Shown: positions 42,004 to 50,655, counted from the stretch's first letter. The stretch: DNA of 64,000 nucleotides from Marinobacter panjinensis (GCF_005298175.1 NZ_SZYH01000001.1:310001-374000); one strand, 5' to 3'. The notes: generated by a model not told the origin, from the letters alone. A program made the numbers and translations.

Positions 42004-42531
42004 ATGCCTGTTTCAAAATGCTTGATCATTTCGGCTGTTCTCCTGGTCGCTGGATGCACTGGAGTACCCGATGGAATTGAACCGGTGAGTCATCTGGATG
42101 TAGAGCGCTATAAGGGCACCTGGTATGAGATCGCGCGCCTGGATCATTCTTTTGAGGAAGGCTTGTCCAACGTAACGGCTGACTATTCACTTCAGGACGA
42201 TGGCAGCATCCGCGTGATCAATCGGGGTTATTCGGAGGAGGACGAGCAGTGGGAGGAAGCGGAAGGCCGCGCCGTTTTTGTGGATGAGGAGAACAACGGG
42301 CACCTGAAAGTCTCGTTTTTCGGCCCCTTTTACGCATCTTACGTAGTCTTCGAGCTTGATGAGGACTACCGCTACGCCTACATCACCGGGTACGACCGGG
42401 ATTATCTCTGGTTTCTGTCCAAGACGCCCAGCGTGAGCGACGAGGCCCTGGCGGAATTCAGAACGGTGGCGACAGAAAAAGGCTTCGATCTTGAAGAGCT
42501 GATTGTTGTTGATCAGAGCCGCAACCGGTAA
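42004..42531 (+). CDS. blc: outer-membrane lipoprotein of the lipocalin family (Blc-like)
   Basis: Binds lipophilic ligands such as lysophospholipids at the outer membrane. The ATG at 42004 has AGGAAA upstream and gives 175 residues starting MPVSKCLIISAVLLVAGC, where VAGC is the lipobox (Cys18). The lipocalin signature YKGTWYEIARLDHSFE occurs at about 34-49, and GYDRDYLWFLSKTP near 125-138 is the second structurally conserved region. The LiuR-like palindrome sits in its promoter zone. The name follows the E. coli homologue by resemblance only. Confidence 0.88.
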   Translation: MPVSKCLIISAVLLVAGCTGVPDGIEPVSHLDVERYKGTWYEIARLDHSFEEGLSNVTADYSLQDDGSIRVINRGYSEEDEQWEEAEGRAVFVDEENNGHLKVSFFGPFYASYVVFELDEDYRYAYITGYDRDYLWFLSKTPSVSDEALAEFRTVATEKGFDLEELIVVDQSRNR

Positions 42532-42553
42532 ACCTTCAGGGCACCGTCAGCAA

Positions 42554-43204
42554 TCAGACGGGAAGGTGGCCGGTTTTCACCCAGATCACCGTTTCTTCGT
42601 CGACAAAGGGGTGGTGCTGGCTCATGTGCGGGCTTCGCATCCAGGTACCGGCGGGGTAGCGTCCGTTCTCGTCACAGAACTCGCCCGATAGCACCAGTAT
42701 CTCCTCGCCACCGAAGTGCCGGTGGGGCTGGAACTTTTCCTTTGCAGGCCATTTCACCAGCGCCACGTGCTCGTGTTCGAACTCATGCAGGGGCATCACC
42801 TCGAGGCCACCAATGCCTGGCAACCACTCGGCGGTGTTGGTATCGATGCGCACGGTGGCGGTGTCGCGCTCATCGAACTGATGGAGCTTCACAAACAGAA
42901 CGCAGCCTTTCTCGCTGAACGGGGCATGGCCGCTGCCGGGTGGGTTGCGCAGGTAAAACCCTTTGCCATAATCACCCGTCTCATCGGAGAACACCCCCTC
43001 AAGAACCAGAATTTCTTCACCCAGGGGGTGTTCATGGCGCTTGAAACTGGCGCCTGGCTCATACCGGACAATGCTGGTGGCGTGGCCACGTTCAGCTTCC
43101 TCACGCGCCAGGGGTTTACGGAGCACCCCACCGGCCGGGCTGGGAATCCACTCCTGGCTGGCGCTCTGAATGACGATTCTCTGGTTGAAATCCATGTTGA
43201 GCAT
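42554..43204 (-). CDS. two-cupin (ChrR-type) protein
   Basis: 216 residues in two cupin halves. The first has RHEHPLGEEILVLEGVFSDE (about 56-75), with histidines and glutamate for metal binding. The second has PHRHFGGEEILVLSGEFCDE (about 158-177). This duplication and the phrase EEILVLxGxFxDExG match the anti-ECF sigma ChrR cupin family, but the N-terminal zinc anti-sigma domain is missing. A stand-alone cupin sensor or enzyme is more likely than an anti-sigma factor. It lies 14 bp downstream of the isochorismatase-like gene. Confidence 0.75.
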   Translation of the reverse strand: MLNMDFNQRIVIQSASQEWIPSPAGGVLRKPLAREEAERGHATSIVRYEPGASFKRHEHPLGEEILVLEGVFSDETGDYGKGFYLRNPPGSGHAPFSEKGCVLFVKLHQFDERDTATVRIDTNTAEWLPGIGGLEVMPLHEFEHEHVALVKWPAKEKFQPHRHFGGEEILVLSGEFCDENGRYPAGTWMRSPHMSQHHPFVDEETVIWVKTGHLPV

Positions 43205-43218
43205 AGGAACTCCGGCCT

Positions 43219-43749
43219 CTATTTGATCAGCTTCTGAATCTCACGGAAAGCAGGGTGTTCACAATGCTGCATCCACTCGAAGGCGACCATTTCCACGGTA
43301 ACGATGGTGGCTCCTGCCTGCTGCAGGCGCTCCAGGGCCGCGTCGCGGTCGTTGTCATGACGGGAGCCGGTTGCGTTCTCCACCACCCATACGCCGAAAC
43401 CGGCGGCCAACAGTGACAGGGCAGTTTGCAGCAGGCAGACGTGAGCCTCGCAACCACCAATGATGACCTGTTTCCGGTCATCGGGGATGGCGTCCACCAA
43501 ACCGCCACCGCAGGCATCGAAGTGAATCTTGGTTACGGTCTGGTCGGCGAGGCCGGCAATTTCGTCATCGTTGTGTCCCAGTTTTTCCGGAATCTGTTCC
43601 GTGGCAATAACGGGCACGTCCATAAGTCTGGCGATACGAGCGAGCCTGGCACTTTCGAACAATACCGAGTCGCCCTGGCTGATCACAGGCATCAGTTTTT
43701 TCTGAAGGTCTATCAGCACCAGTGTTGATTGTTCGGCGTTCATCAGCAT
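43219..43749 (-). CDS. isochorismatase-family cysteine hydrolase
   Basis: 176 residues of the isochorismatase/YcaC fold. LVLIDLQKKLMP (about 10-21) carries the catalytic aspartate. The catalytic cysteine is in QVIIGGCEAHVCLLQTAL (about 94-111; the nucleophile is the Cys of AHVC), matching VxVxGxxxxxCV. Substrate unknown. GGAG lies 6 nt before the ATG. Same strand as the carboxylase upstream and the cupin downstream, possibly one transcript. Confidence 0.85.
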   Translation of the reverse strand: MLMNAEQSTLVLIDLQKKLMPVISQGDSVLFESARLARIARLMDVPVIATEQIPEKLGHNDDEIAGLADQTVTKIHFDACGGGLVDAIPDDRKQVIIGGCEAHVCLLQTALSLLAAGFGVWVVENATGSRHDNDRDAALERLQQAGATIVTVEMVAFEWMQHCEHPAFREIQKLIK

Positions 43750-43832
43750 AACAGTCTCCTTCCCGAGGCAGGCGGGTTATGGTCTTTTTCCAGTATCGCA
43801 CAAACCCGCAGACGGTTGCTGCGGCAGCTGGC

Positions 43833-46800
43833 CTACCAGGTATCAATCATCGGCCGGGCAAGGCCGCGCAAAGATTCCGGATCAACAGAGTTGAGGCCCC
43901 TGATCAGCCAGTCCCGGGTATCGGCAGGATCAATCACGGCATCGATTTCCAGGAAGCTTGCCATACTGACCCCTTTGCCACGCTCGTAGAGTTGTCCTAC
44001 GAGTTTGTCGAACAGGGCTTTGCGCTCTTGTTCGTTCTCGACGGCCGCCAACTCCCTGGCAAAGCCCAGACGCACCGCTCCCTCCAGCCCCATGGCCCCG
44101 AATTCACTGCTGGGCCAGCCGATGGTAAACATCGGGGCATGGAAACTGCCAGCGGCCATGGCCTGGGCGCCCAGGCCGTAGCCTTTGCGTAACACCACGG
44201 TGAAGAAGGGCACGGTCATGCTGGCGGCGGTGACGAACATGCGTGACACATGGCGCACGGTCGCCTGTTTTTCTGCATCAGGGCCTACCATGAAGCCAGG
44301 CGTGTCGCACAGGGAGAGCAGGGGCAGGCCGTGGGCATCGCACAGCTGCATGAAATGGGCGGCCTTGTCTGCGGCGACAGCGTCAATGGCACCGCCCAGA
44401 TGCATGGGGTTGTTGGCGATCAACCCGAAAGCATTGCCGTGGATGCGAACCAGTGCGGTAATCATCCCCGGTGCGAAGTGTTTGCGCAGTTCAATCACTG
44501 AACCCCGGTCTGCCAAGGTGTCGATTACTGTGTGGATGTCGTAGACACGCAGGCGGTTTTCCGGAATCAGGTGCCGCAGCTTCCGCTGATCCTTGGCTTC
44601 ACCCGGGGCAATGTCACCCTGGAAACAGGCCAGGTATTGTTTGGCGATTCGGGTGGCATCTGCCTCGTCCCGGGCGACAATATCAACCACACCGTTGCGG
44701 CTTTGGGTCGAGACCGGGCCGACTTCCTCGGGCATGAATCTACCCAGTCCACCGCCTTCAATCATTGCCGGGCCTGCCATGCCGATGGTGGCATTTTCGG
44801 TGGCAATAATGACGTCGCAACACCCCAGCAGGGCCGCATTGCCCGCGAAACAGCGGCCGGAGGCAATACCGATCAGCGGCACAGTCCCGCTGAGCCGGGC
44901 CATGCGCATAAAAGTGGTGCAATCCAGCCCCGCCACGCCTACCCAGTCCACATCGCCGGGCCGCCCACCTCCGCCTTCTGTGAAAAACACCAGGGGTAGT
45001 CGCTGCTTTTCCGCCAGCTCCAGCATGCGGTCGGTTTTCTTGTGGTTCATAACACCCTGGGTGCCGGCGAATACGGTGTAGTCGTAGCTCATGGCCATGC
45101 AACGGGCTACTTCAGGGCCGAACTGTTGACCGTTGACCGTGCCGATACCGGCGACCAGTCCGTCCGCCGGGCTGAGGGCCTGCAGTTCCTCAGGGCTGCG
45201 GCGGGTGCTCTGAGCGGCAAGGGCCAGGGCACCGTATTCCATGAAACTGCCATCATCCAGCAAGTCCGCCAGGTTCTCGCGGGCGGTTCTCTGGCCGGTT
45301 TTACGGCGTTTTGCCACAGCGTGGGGCCGTTTTTCATCAGTAAGCTGGTCGTGGATTGCAAGAACCTGATGCAGGTCCTGACGGATGTGGTCGAGATCCA
45401 CGGATTCTTCCGTGACAATTTCCGTCGCGGTGACCTCCTCCGGTTCGATAAACAGCAGTGGATGGTCTTCGTAAACAGCATCGCCAGCGGAAGCGGCCAG
45501 CGCAACCACGCGCCCGCTTTGCCCGGCCCTGATCACGAACTCCATTTTCATGGCTTCCAGCACGGCAACCTGTTGTCCCTCAACAACGACCTGTCCACTT
45601 TCCACGTCGATACTGACCACAATGCCCTGGGCCGGAGATGTTATCGGATCCGAACCCTCCGGCCCGGCGGGCATGGCTGATTGAGCTGCTTCGGCCGGGC
45701 CTGTTTCACGGAAGTACAGATCGGGATGAGAACCGGCTTCATCCGGGAGTAGTTCCTTCGCATGGGTGTCGATAAACCTGGTAGTCAGGTTGTTCTGCTG
45801 GACCTGATTGTGTTGAAGCAGGTTCTGCAGGAACGGGATATTGCTGGGAACGCCCTCGAGTCGGAATTCGCACAGGGCGCGATAGGCGAGGCGGAGCAGG
45901 GTCGTGTAGCTGCCTTCGGAATGGACGATCAGTTTCGCCAACAGGGAGTCATAGGCCGGGCTGGTGCTGTAACCGCTGTAGCCATAACCGTCGACCCTTA
46001 TGCCCGGGCCGCTGGGTGGTTCGTAGGCTTCTATTCGCCCGCCCGCGGGCCGGGCATTGCCATCACCTGCCATGGTTTCGAGGTTGATCCGCAACTGAAT
46101 CGCCTGGCCCCTGGGTACCGGTACGCTGGCAAGTCCGGCTTCAGCGAGGGTCATGCCGGCAGCAACGCGGATCTGGAGTTGCACCAGATCCAGCCCGGTA
46201 ATGGCTTCGGTGATCGTGTGCTCGACCTGCACACGGGGATTCGCTTCCAGGAATACGTACTGGCCGGCTCGTGTGTCCACCAGGAACTCGATGGTACAGA
46301 GTCCGCGATAGCCGACTGCGCGGGTCAGCATTTCCGCATCGGCCAACAACTGATCGCGCAGGGCCGTTGCAAGACCGGGAGCCGGCGCCATTTCCATGAC
46401 TTTCTGATTGCGCCTTTGCAGGGTGCAGTCCCGTTCCCACAGGTGCGTGACGTCCGTGCCGTCACCGATAATCTGAACTTCAATGTGTCGGGCCCCGGGA
46501 ATCAGCTGCTCGACGTAAAGATCGCCATTACCAAAGGCCGCTGACGCCTCCGACCGGCAGCGGTGGAATGCTGGCTCCAGTTCCTCAGGTGAATGGACCG
46601 GCCTCATGCCCCTCCCGCCGCCACCGGCGATTGCCTTGAGCATAACGGCCCCGCCTTCGCCTAGGGATTCCATGAAGGCGCTGGCTGACTCGAGGCTGGT
46701 GGGTTCGTTCGTACCATGAATAAGTGGTACCCCGTGCTTCTTTGCCAGCTGGCGGGCGCTTGCCTTGTCGCCAAAGACATCGAGCACCGCCGGAGAAGGC

Positions 46801-47111
46801 CCGATAAAGAAGATGCCGGCCTTTTCACACAGCCTTGCAAATTCCGCACTCTCACTGAGAAACCCGTAACCCGGGTGGATGGCATCACAGTGATACTCTC
46901 TGGCAATGCTGAGCAGTTGCTCCCCGTTCAGGTAGGCTGCTGGTCCGGTTTGGTTGAGGGCCACCGCAACGTCCGCTTTTCGTATGTGCAGTGACTGGGC
47001 GTCATCCGTTGCGTAAACCGCCACCGTCGGTATATCCAGTTCAGCCGCAGCTTGTGCAACACGGATGGCAATTTCACCACGATTGGCAATCAGCAGGCGT
47101 TGGAAGGGCAT
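43833..47111 (-). CDS. single-chain biotin-dependent acyl-CoA carboxylase (BC-BCCP-CT fusion)
   Basis: 1092 residues that combine all activities of an acyl-CoA carboxylase. Residues 1-450 are biotin carboxylase (LLIANRGEIAIRV at 6-18, ATP-grasp AGGGGRGMR near 165, EANPRVQVEHTITE near 280). Residues about 490-565 are the biotin carrier with Lys522 in VLEAMKMEF. Residues about 590-1092 are the carboxyltransferase (TARENLADLLDDGSFMEYG, then GPAMIEGGGLGRFMPEEVG and GYGLGAQAM). This is the layout of long-chain acyl-CoA carboxylase, not the split AccADBC or PccAB. The natural substrate is unknown. Confidence 0.9.
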   Translation of the reverse strand: MPFQRLLIANRGEIAIRVAQAAAELDIPTVAVYATDDAQSLHIRKADVAVALNQTGPAAYLNGEQLLSIAREYHCDAIHPGYGFLSESAEFARLCEKAGIFFIGPSPAVLDVFGDKASARQLAKKHGVPLIHGTNEPTSLESASAFMESLGEGGAVMLKAIAGGGGRGMRPVHSPEELEPAFHRCRSEASAAFGNGDLYVEQLIPGARHIEVQIIGDGTDVTHLWERDCTLQRRNQKVMEMAPAPGLATALRDQLLADAEMLTRAVGYRGLCTIEFLVDTRAGQYVFLEANPRVQVEHTITEAITGLDLVQLQIRVAAGMTLAEAGLASVPVPRGQAIQLRINLETMAGDGNARPAGGRIEAYEPPSGPGIRVDGYGYSGYSTSPAYDSLLAKLIVHSEGSYTTLLRLAYRALCEFRLEGVPSNIPFLQNLLQHNQVQQNNLTTRFIDTHAKELLPDEAGSHPDLYFRETGPAEAAQSAMPAGPEGSDPITSPAQGIVVSIDVESGQVVVEGQQVAVLEAMKMEFVIRAGQSGRVVALAASAGDAVYEDHPLLFIEPEEVTATEIVTEESVDLDHIRQDLHQVLAIHDQLTDEKRPHAVAKRRKTGQRTARENLADLLDDGSFMEYGALALAAQSTRRSPEELQALSPADGLVAGIGTVNGQQFGPEVARCMAMSYDYTVFAGTQGVMNHKKTDRMLELAEKQRLPLVFFTEGGGGRPGDVDWVGVAGLDCTTFMRMARLSGTVPLIGIASGRCFAGNAALLGCCDVIIATENATIGMAGPAMIEGGGLGRFMPEEVGPVSTQSRNGVVDIVARDEADATRIAKQYLACFQGDIAPGEAKDQRKLRHLIPENRLRVYDIHTVIDTLADRGSVIELRKHFAPGMITALVRIHGNAFGLIANNPMHLGGAIDAVAADKAAHFMQLCDAHGLPLLSLCDTPGFMVGPDAEKQATVRHVSRMFVTAASMTVPFFTVVLRKGYGLGAQAMAAGSFHAPMFTIGWPSSEFGAMGLEGAVRLGFARELAAVENEQERKALFDKLVGQLYERGKGVSMASFLEIDAVIDPADTRDWLIRGLNSVDPESLRGLARPMIDTW

Positions 47112-47306
47112 GGATCAGGGTATCCTCTGGAAATTATTGTTCGAAGCAACACAATAGCCTAGACCGGTCCTGCCAGGGCTTGAAGTGATCTTTACTTATT
47201 GCGGAATATCAACGGTATTGATGGCTTAAGCGATTCATCATCGACGTGGTGGCAGAATGACACTCCCGCTGCCCAAAGGCTTCGACACACGATTTGAAAA
47301 TTGGAG

Positions 47307-47335
47307 TTGCCAAACCGGGATAAAACCATTAGAGT
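47307..47335 (+). promoter_or_regulatory. promoter of tRNA-Ser
   Basis: TTGCCA (47307-47312) and TAGAGT (47330-47335) have a 17-bp spacer, followed by a GC-rich discriminator (GCGCCC), typical of stable-RNA promoters under stringent control. The rest of the 283-bp interval before the tRNA contains no gene I can support. Confidence 0.65.
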
Positions 47336-47394
47336 TTGCGCCCTCAAATGAGCGACGACGTTGCTGATTTGGAACGGTTTATTTAAAGAGTATT

Positions 47395-47485
47395 GGAGAG
47401 GTGGCCGAGTGGCTGAAGGCGCACGCCTGGAAAGTGTGTAAACGTTAATAGCGTTTCGAGGGTTCGAATCCCTCCCTCTCCGCCA
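47395..47485 (+). tRNA. tRNA-Ser(GGA)
   Basis: A 91-nt cloverleaf: acceptor GGAGAGG pairs with CCTCTCC, followed by discriminator G and an encoded CCA. Anticodon GGA lies in loop CTGGAAA, and the long class II variable arm (GTAAACGTTAATAGCGTTTC) marks serine. The T arm has GGTTCGAATCC. A terminator follows directly. Confidence 0.98.
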
Positions 47486-47490
47486 ACACA

Positions 47491-47520
47491 AAACCCCAGC
47501 AAAATTTGCTGGGGTTTTTT
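47491..47520 (+). terminator. rho-independent terminator of tRNA-Ser
   Basis: AACCCCAGCAAA pairs with TTTGCTGGGGTT and is followed by a T run. It starts 5 nt after the tRNA CCA. Confidence 0.92.
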
Positions 47521-47545
47521 ATTGGCCGATTGGTAGGGTAAGAAG

Positions 47546-47638
47546 AACCCTCGCGGGTTTGACCGAAGCCTGCGCTGCAGGCTGAGGAACGTCGGAGCAA
47601 CGCGACGACGGCCCCGAAGGGGTGAGGCACGGAGTGCC
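47546..47638. repeat. five-hairpin structured mini-element
   Basis: Within 93 bp there are five consecutive perfect stem-loops: AACCC/GGGTT (47546-47559), AGCCTGC/GCAGGCT (47567-47583), CGTCG/CGACG (47590-47607), CCCC/GGGG (47612-47622) and GGCAC/GTGCC (47626-47638). No reading frame explains this. It looks like a dispersed palindromic repeat or structured RNA of the REP/MITE kind, inserted between tRNA-Ser and the cyclase gene. Confidence 0.6.
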
Positions 47639-47653
47639 GAATAATCCCTCCCT

Positions 47654-48670
47654 CTATTTCCTCCCAGCAGTGTCCTTTCGCCTGGCCTTCTTCGCCAGAT
47701 ACATCGCCTCATCCGCTCGAGCCAACAACGCTTCTGGATTTTTCATCCCGGGGTCTGACGTCACGACTCCAATACTGGCCCCTCCATAGTCGATGCTGGT
47801 GGTGCCGAGGAAAAAGGTTCCTTTGCTCAGATCCTCAAGCCGTGCCCTAATTGCCGTTCGGCTTCCTTCGTAATCACCTGAAAAGGCGCTACCGAACACG
47901 ACAAACTCATCGCCTCCGATGCGCGCCATGAAATCGCCTTCGCGAAGGCCGGCTTTGATTGTTTTCGACATCTCAATCAAGAACCGGTCACCGGCATCGT
48001 GTCCGTAATTGTCGTTAATGGATTTGAAGCCATCCAGATCAATAAAAGCCAGGTGAATGAGGCTGTTGGCACGGTCTGCGTTAGCCAGTGACCGTTTAAG
48101 CTCGGCATCCATCGCGCGACGGTTGGGAATACCGGTGAGCGGATCGGAGAGGGCGAACTCCTGGAGTGTTATATGTTCGCGCCTGAGCGTTGCAAGCAAC
48201 TGATCCCTTTCCAGTTGGCGAGCGATGAGACGGCTGAACATGGCGAGCAACCGCTGTGCGTCCTTTGATACCTGCACTTTCTGTCTGCTGGCGCCGCACA
48301 GAGTGCCGTACAGTTCATTGTCGCCAATGTGCACCGGCTCACTGATGTACGTCGTGAGCCCCAGAGCTTTTGCGGCCTCTGAATCTCCCCACAGATGTCT
48401 GACATTGTCTGAGTACATCTGGCCTTCATCAAGTGCACGCTTGCAAAGGGTGTCACCCCAGGGAACCGTAAGCCCCTCGGGGATACTCAGCTCTTTGCTG
48501 TTGCGGGCAAACACGATTCTCTGGACACCGGTCGCCATATCAATATGTGTCAGAAAAGTGGATTCCAGCCCTGTAACCGTCTCAAGGAGTTCCAGTAGTG
48601 ACTGGACCAGTGTCTCGAGGTCATCATCTTCAGAGACAGCGACTGCCAGTTTCTTCAAAACGTTATTCAT
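47654..48670 (-). CDS. GAF-GGDEF diguanylate cyclase
   Basis: 338 residues. Residues about 15-160 form a GAF-like sensor (GVQRIVFARNSKELSIPEGL, VPWGDTLCKRAL). The GGDEF domain (about 172-330) has DPLTGIPNRRAMDAEL, DLDGFKSINDNYGH and the active motif ARIGGDEFVVFG. REGD five residues before GGDEF is an I-site. No membrane helices, so the signal is cytoplasmic and unknown. The stop codon lies in the second 13-bp repeat beside the tRNA-Ser element. The 117-bp AT-rich upstream gap presumably holds its promoter. Confidence 0.9.
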   Translation of the reverse strand: MNNVLKKLAVAVSEDDDLETLVQSLLELLETVTGLESTFLTHIDMATGVQRIVFARNSKELSIPEGLTVPWGDTLCKRALDEGQMYSDNVRHLWGDSEAAKALGLTTYISEPVHIGDNELYGTLCGASRQKVQVSKDAQRLLAMFSRLIARQLERDQLLATLRREHITLQEFALSDPLTGIPNRRAMDAELKRSLANADRANSLIHLAFIDLDGFKSINDNYGHDAGDRFLIEMSKTIKAGLREGDFMARIGGDEFVVFGSAFSGDYEGSRTAIRARLEDLSKGTFFLGTTSIDYGGASIGVVTSDPGMKNPEALLARADEAMYLAKKARRKDTAGRK

Positions 48671-48787
48671 TACTTTTACTCTGTGCCGTTCGAATTCCAG
48701 CCTATGGCCTCGATCAGTTCTCTAACCTTATTTCGCATTGTAAATGCTATTTATAAGAGATGCATTGGTAGGTGGGGCCACAGCCAG

Positions 48788-49735
48788 TCAGGCAACGCCT
48801 GCGGTACGCAGTACAAAGACGCCGATAGTCACCGTCACGCTGGCCATAAGAGTAGTCAGCGCGACGATATTAGCGGCCAGGCGATCATTGCCACCCAGCG
48901 CTTTGACCATGACAAAGCTGGCTGCCGCTGTGGGGCTGGCAAAGAACAGGAACATCAGCCCGAGCTCCCGACCTTCGAATCCGGCCAGCCAGGCCGCCAG
49001 TGTGCACAGCACGGGCAGGGTAATCATTTTCAGGACGCTGGCGCTGATGGCCAGTTTGCGGTCGCTGCGCATGGCGCTCAGGGACAGCGTGCCACCAATG
49101 CACATCAACGCCAGCGGCAGGGTGAGGGAGGCGAAATAGTCACCTGTCGTCATCAGCCAGTCCGGCAAGCCCAGGCCGGACCAGGCGAACGGAACGGCAA
49201 CCACAACTGCAAGTATCAGGGGGTTGCGGAGGATGTCACCCAGGATGCGCCCCCAACTGGCCGCTTGCCCTGGCTGGTAGGTGGTCAGCACAATCACCGA
49301 CAGAGTGTTGTAGGAAATGATCACCACACCGAGAAGGAGACCGCCGGCAGAGAGGCCGTAGTCGCCGTAGAGGCTGGCGGCCAGGGCCAGGCCGACAATG
49401 CCGCAGTTACCCCGGAACGCGCCCTGAACGTAAACGCCCCGATCTGCCGGCGGCACAGCCCGCAGGGACCAGAGCCAGCAGAAGAGGAAGCTGGCCACCG
49501 TGGCAATAGCGAAAAACCCCAGCAGGGCAGGGTTGAGTGTTGTATCAAGGTCTGCCCTTACAATGCTGAGAAATATCAGTGTAGGCAGGGTGGCGCGGAA
49601 GACCAGCGCGGAAGCGGTATTGATGAAGGTGGCGTCTATCCAGCCAAGGCGCCTGAGGCCCAGGCCGATAAACACCATGGCGAATACCGGCAGGGTGATC
49701 TCGAGGGTATGTAGAAAGGTGTCGAGGAGCGCCAT
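48788..49735 (-). CDS. AEC-family transporter (auxin efflux carrier-like permease)
   Basis: 315 residues with about ten hydrophobic helices in a 5+5 pattern, typical of the AEC/bile-acid-like fold. Segments such as GNCGIVGLALAASLYGDYG (about 109-127, with the conserved Asn) and FFASPTAAASFVMVKALGGN near 265-284 match the family. Bacterial members export or import malate and other carboxylates; the substrate here cannot be named. It lies 11 bp downstream of acyP, probably in one transcript. Confidence 0.85.
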   Translation of the reverse strand: MALLDTFLHTLEITLPVFAMVFIGLGLRRLGWIDATFINTASALVFRATLPTLIFLSIVRADLDTTLNPALLGFFAIATVASFLFCWLWSLRAVPPADRGVYVQGAFRGNCGIVGLALAASLYGDYGLSAGGLLLGVVIISYNTLSVIVLTTYQPGQAASWGRILGDILRNPLILAVVVAVPFAWSGLGLPDWLMTTGDYFASLTLPLALMCIGGTLSLSAMRSDRKLAISASVLKMITLPVLCTLAAWLAGFEGRELGLMFLFFASPTAAASFVMVKALGGNDRLAANIVALTTLMASVTVTIGVFVLRTAGVA

Positions 49736-49746
49736 CCTGTTGGTGG

Positions 49747-50022
49747 TTACCGGGTCTCGAAACTGGTGAATTCACCAGTAGCCGGGCTTTCGGTGGCGTC
49801 GACCCTGTCTACGTCTGCTGCGGGTGGTCCGTCGTTACACCATTGCCTGAGGGAATCCAGTGCTGGCTGCGGGCCCTCGGCTACCAGTTCCACACGCCCG
49901 TCAGGCAGGTTTTTCGCGTAGCCCGTCACGCCGAGTTCGGAGGCTTTTTCAGCTGCCGAGGCGCGGTAAAAAACACCCTGCACCTTGCCGCTGATCAGCA
50001 TTGACAGTCTCTGATGGCTCAT
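49747..50022 (-). CDS. acyP: acylphosphatase
   Basis: Small enzyme hydrolysing carboxyl-phosphate bonds. The ATG at 50022 has GGGAGG 8 nt ahead, giving 91 residues. The active-site motif GKVQGVFYRASAAEKASELG (about 13-32) contains the catalytic arginine, and GYAKNLPDGRVELVAEG (about 34-50) has the catalytic asparagine. Gene order with AEC and DUF938 neighbours is on one strand. Confidence 0.93.
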   Translation of the reverse strand: MSHQRLSMLISGKVQGVFYRASAAEKASELGVTGYAKNLPDGRVELVAEGPQPALDSLRQWCNDGPPAADVDRVDATESPATGEFTSFETR

Positions 50023-50052
50023 GGCCTGATCCTCCCTTTGTCCCATGACTAT

Positions 50053-50652
50053 TTACAGTTTACGCCACACCAGCAATCGATTGTTGGCCGGCAACGGGTT
50101 ATCACTTTCCAGCCGGAAACCCGTCCGATCAGCCAGTTTCAGCAGGTCATCCATATCGCGGATGCCCATGTGTGGTGCCTGGGTGCGAAGGTGCCGGTCG
50201 AACTGACGATTGCTGTCGCTGGTATGCGTTCCACCGTAGCTGAACGGGCCGTAAAGGCAAAACGGCGCCTCTGTGTCCATTCGCTTTACGAGGCCGGAGA
50301 ACATCGCCTCGACTTCTTCCCATGCCATGATGTGAGCGGTGTTTGCCGAGTAGGCGCCATCGATGCTGTCTACTGGCCAGCTTCCTGACGCTACATCCAG
50401 TTCTACCGGCGGCCGGATGTTGGCTAGGTCAGAATCTCTGATCCAGCCAAGACAGTGCTGGCTCGCACCAGGGCGGTCGCTGGGCTGCCACACCAGATGG
50501 GGCAGTGCCGCCGCGAAATGGACCGCATGCTGGCCGGTACCGCTGCCGATTTCCAGTATTGTTCCCGGGCTGGTGAACGTCTCCCTGATGCAATCGAGAA
50601 TAGGCTGCTTGTTGTTTTCGCAGGCCTGGGAGAAAGGCTTGTCGAGCGCCAT
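50053..50652 (-). CDS. DUF938 SAM-dependent methyltransferase-like protein
   Basis: 199 residues with a SAM-binding motif ILEIGSGTGQHAVHFAAALP (about 32-51). The family-typical WQPSDRPGASQHCLGWI and NTAHIMAWEEVEAMF, and the long CLYGPFSYGGTHTSDSNRQFD near 132-152, also fit. These match the DUF938 proteins of proteobacteria, whose substrate I do not know. It ends 30 bp before acyP and starts 3 bp after azlD, so it is likely part of the azlCD transcript. Confidence 0.85.
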   Translation of the reverse strand: MALDKPFSQACENNKQPILDCIRETFTSPGTILEIGSGTGQHAVHFAAALPHLVWQPSDRPGASQHCLGWIRDSDLANIRPPVELDVASGSWPVDSIDGAYSANTAHIMAWEEVEAMFSGLVKRMDTEAPFCLYGPFSYGGTHTSDSNRQFDRHLRTQAPHMGIRDMDDLLKLADRTGFRLESDNPLPANNRLLVWRKL

Positions 50653-50655
50653 AAT

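Larger units (their letters stand above)
47467..47655 (+). repeat. 13-bp direct repeats flanking a mini-element next to tRNA-Ser
   Basis: AATCCCTCCCTCT occurs inside the tRNA 3' half (47467-47479) and again at 47643-47655, 176 bp downstream. The second copy ends over the stop codon of the diguanylate cyclase gene. The arrangement resembles attL/attR left by site-specific integration into a tRNA, or a tRNA-end duplication by a small element. Confidence 0.55.

Noticed and set aside
47521-47653. CRISPR array or integron attC site after tRNA-Ser
   Set aside because: The hairpins differ in sequence and are not regularly spaced repeats, and the attC R/L box arrangement is not seen.
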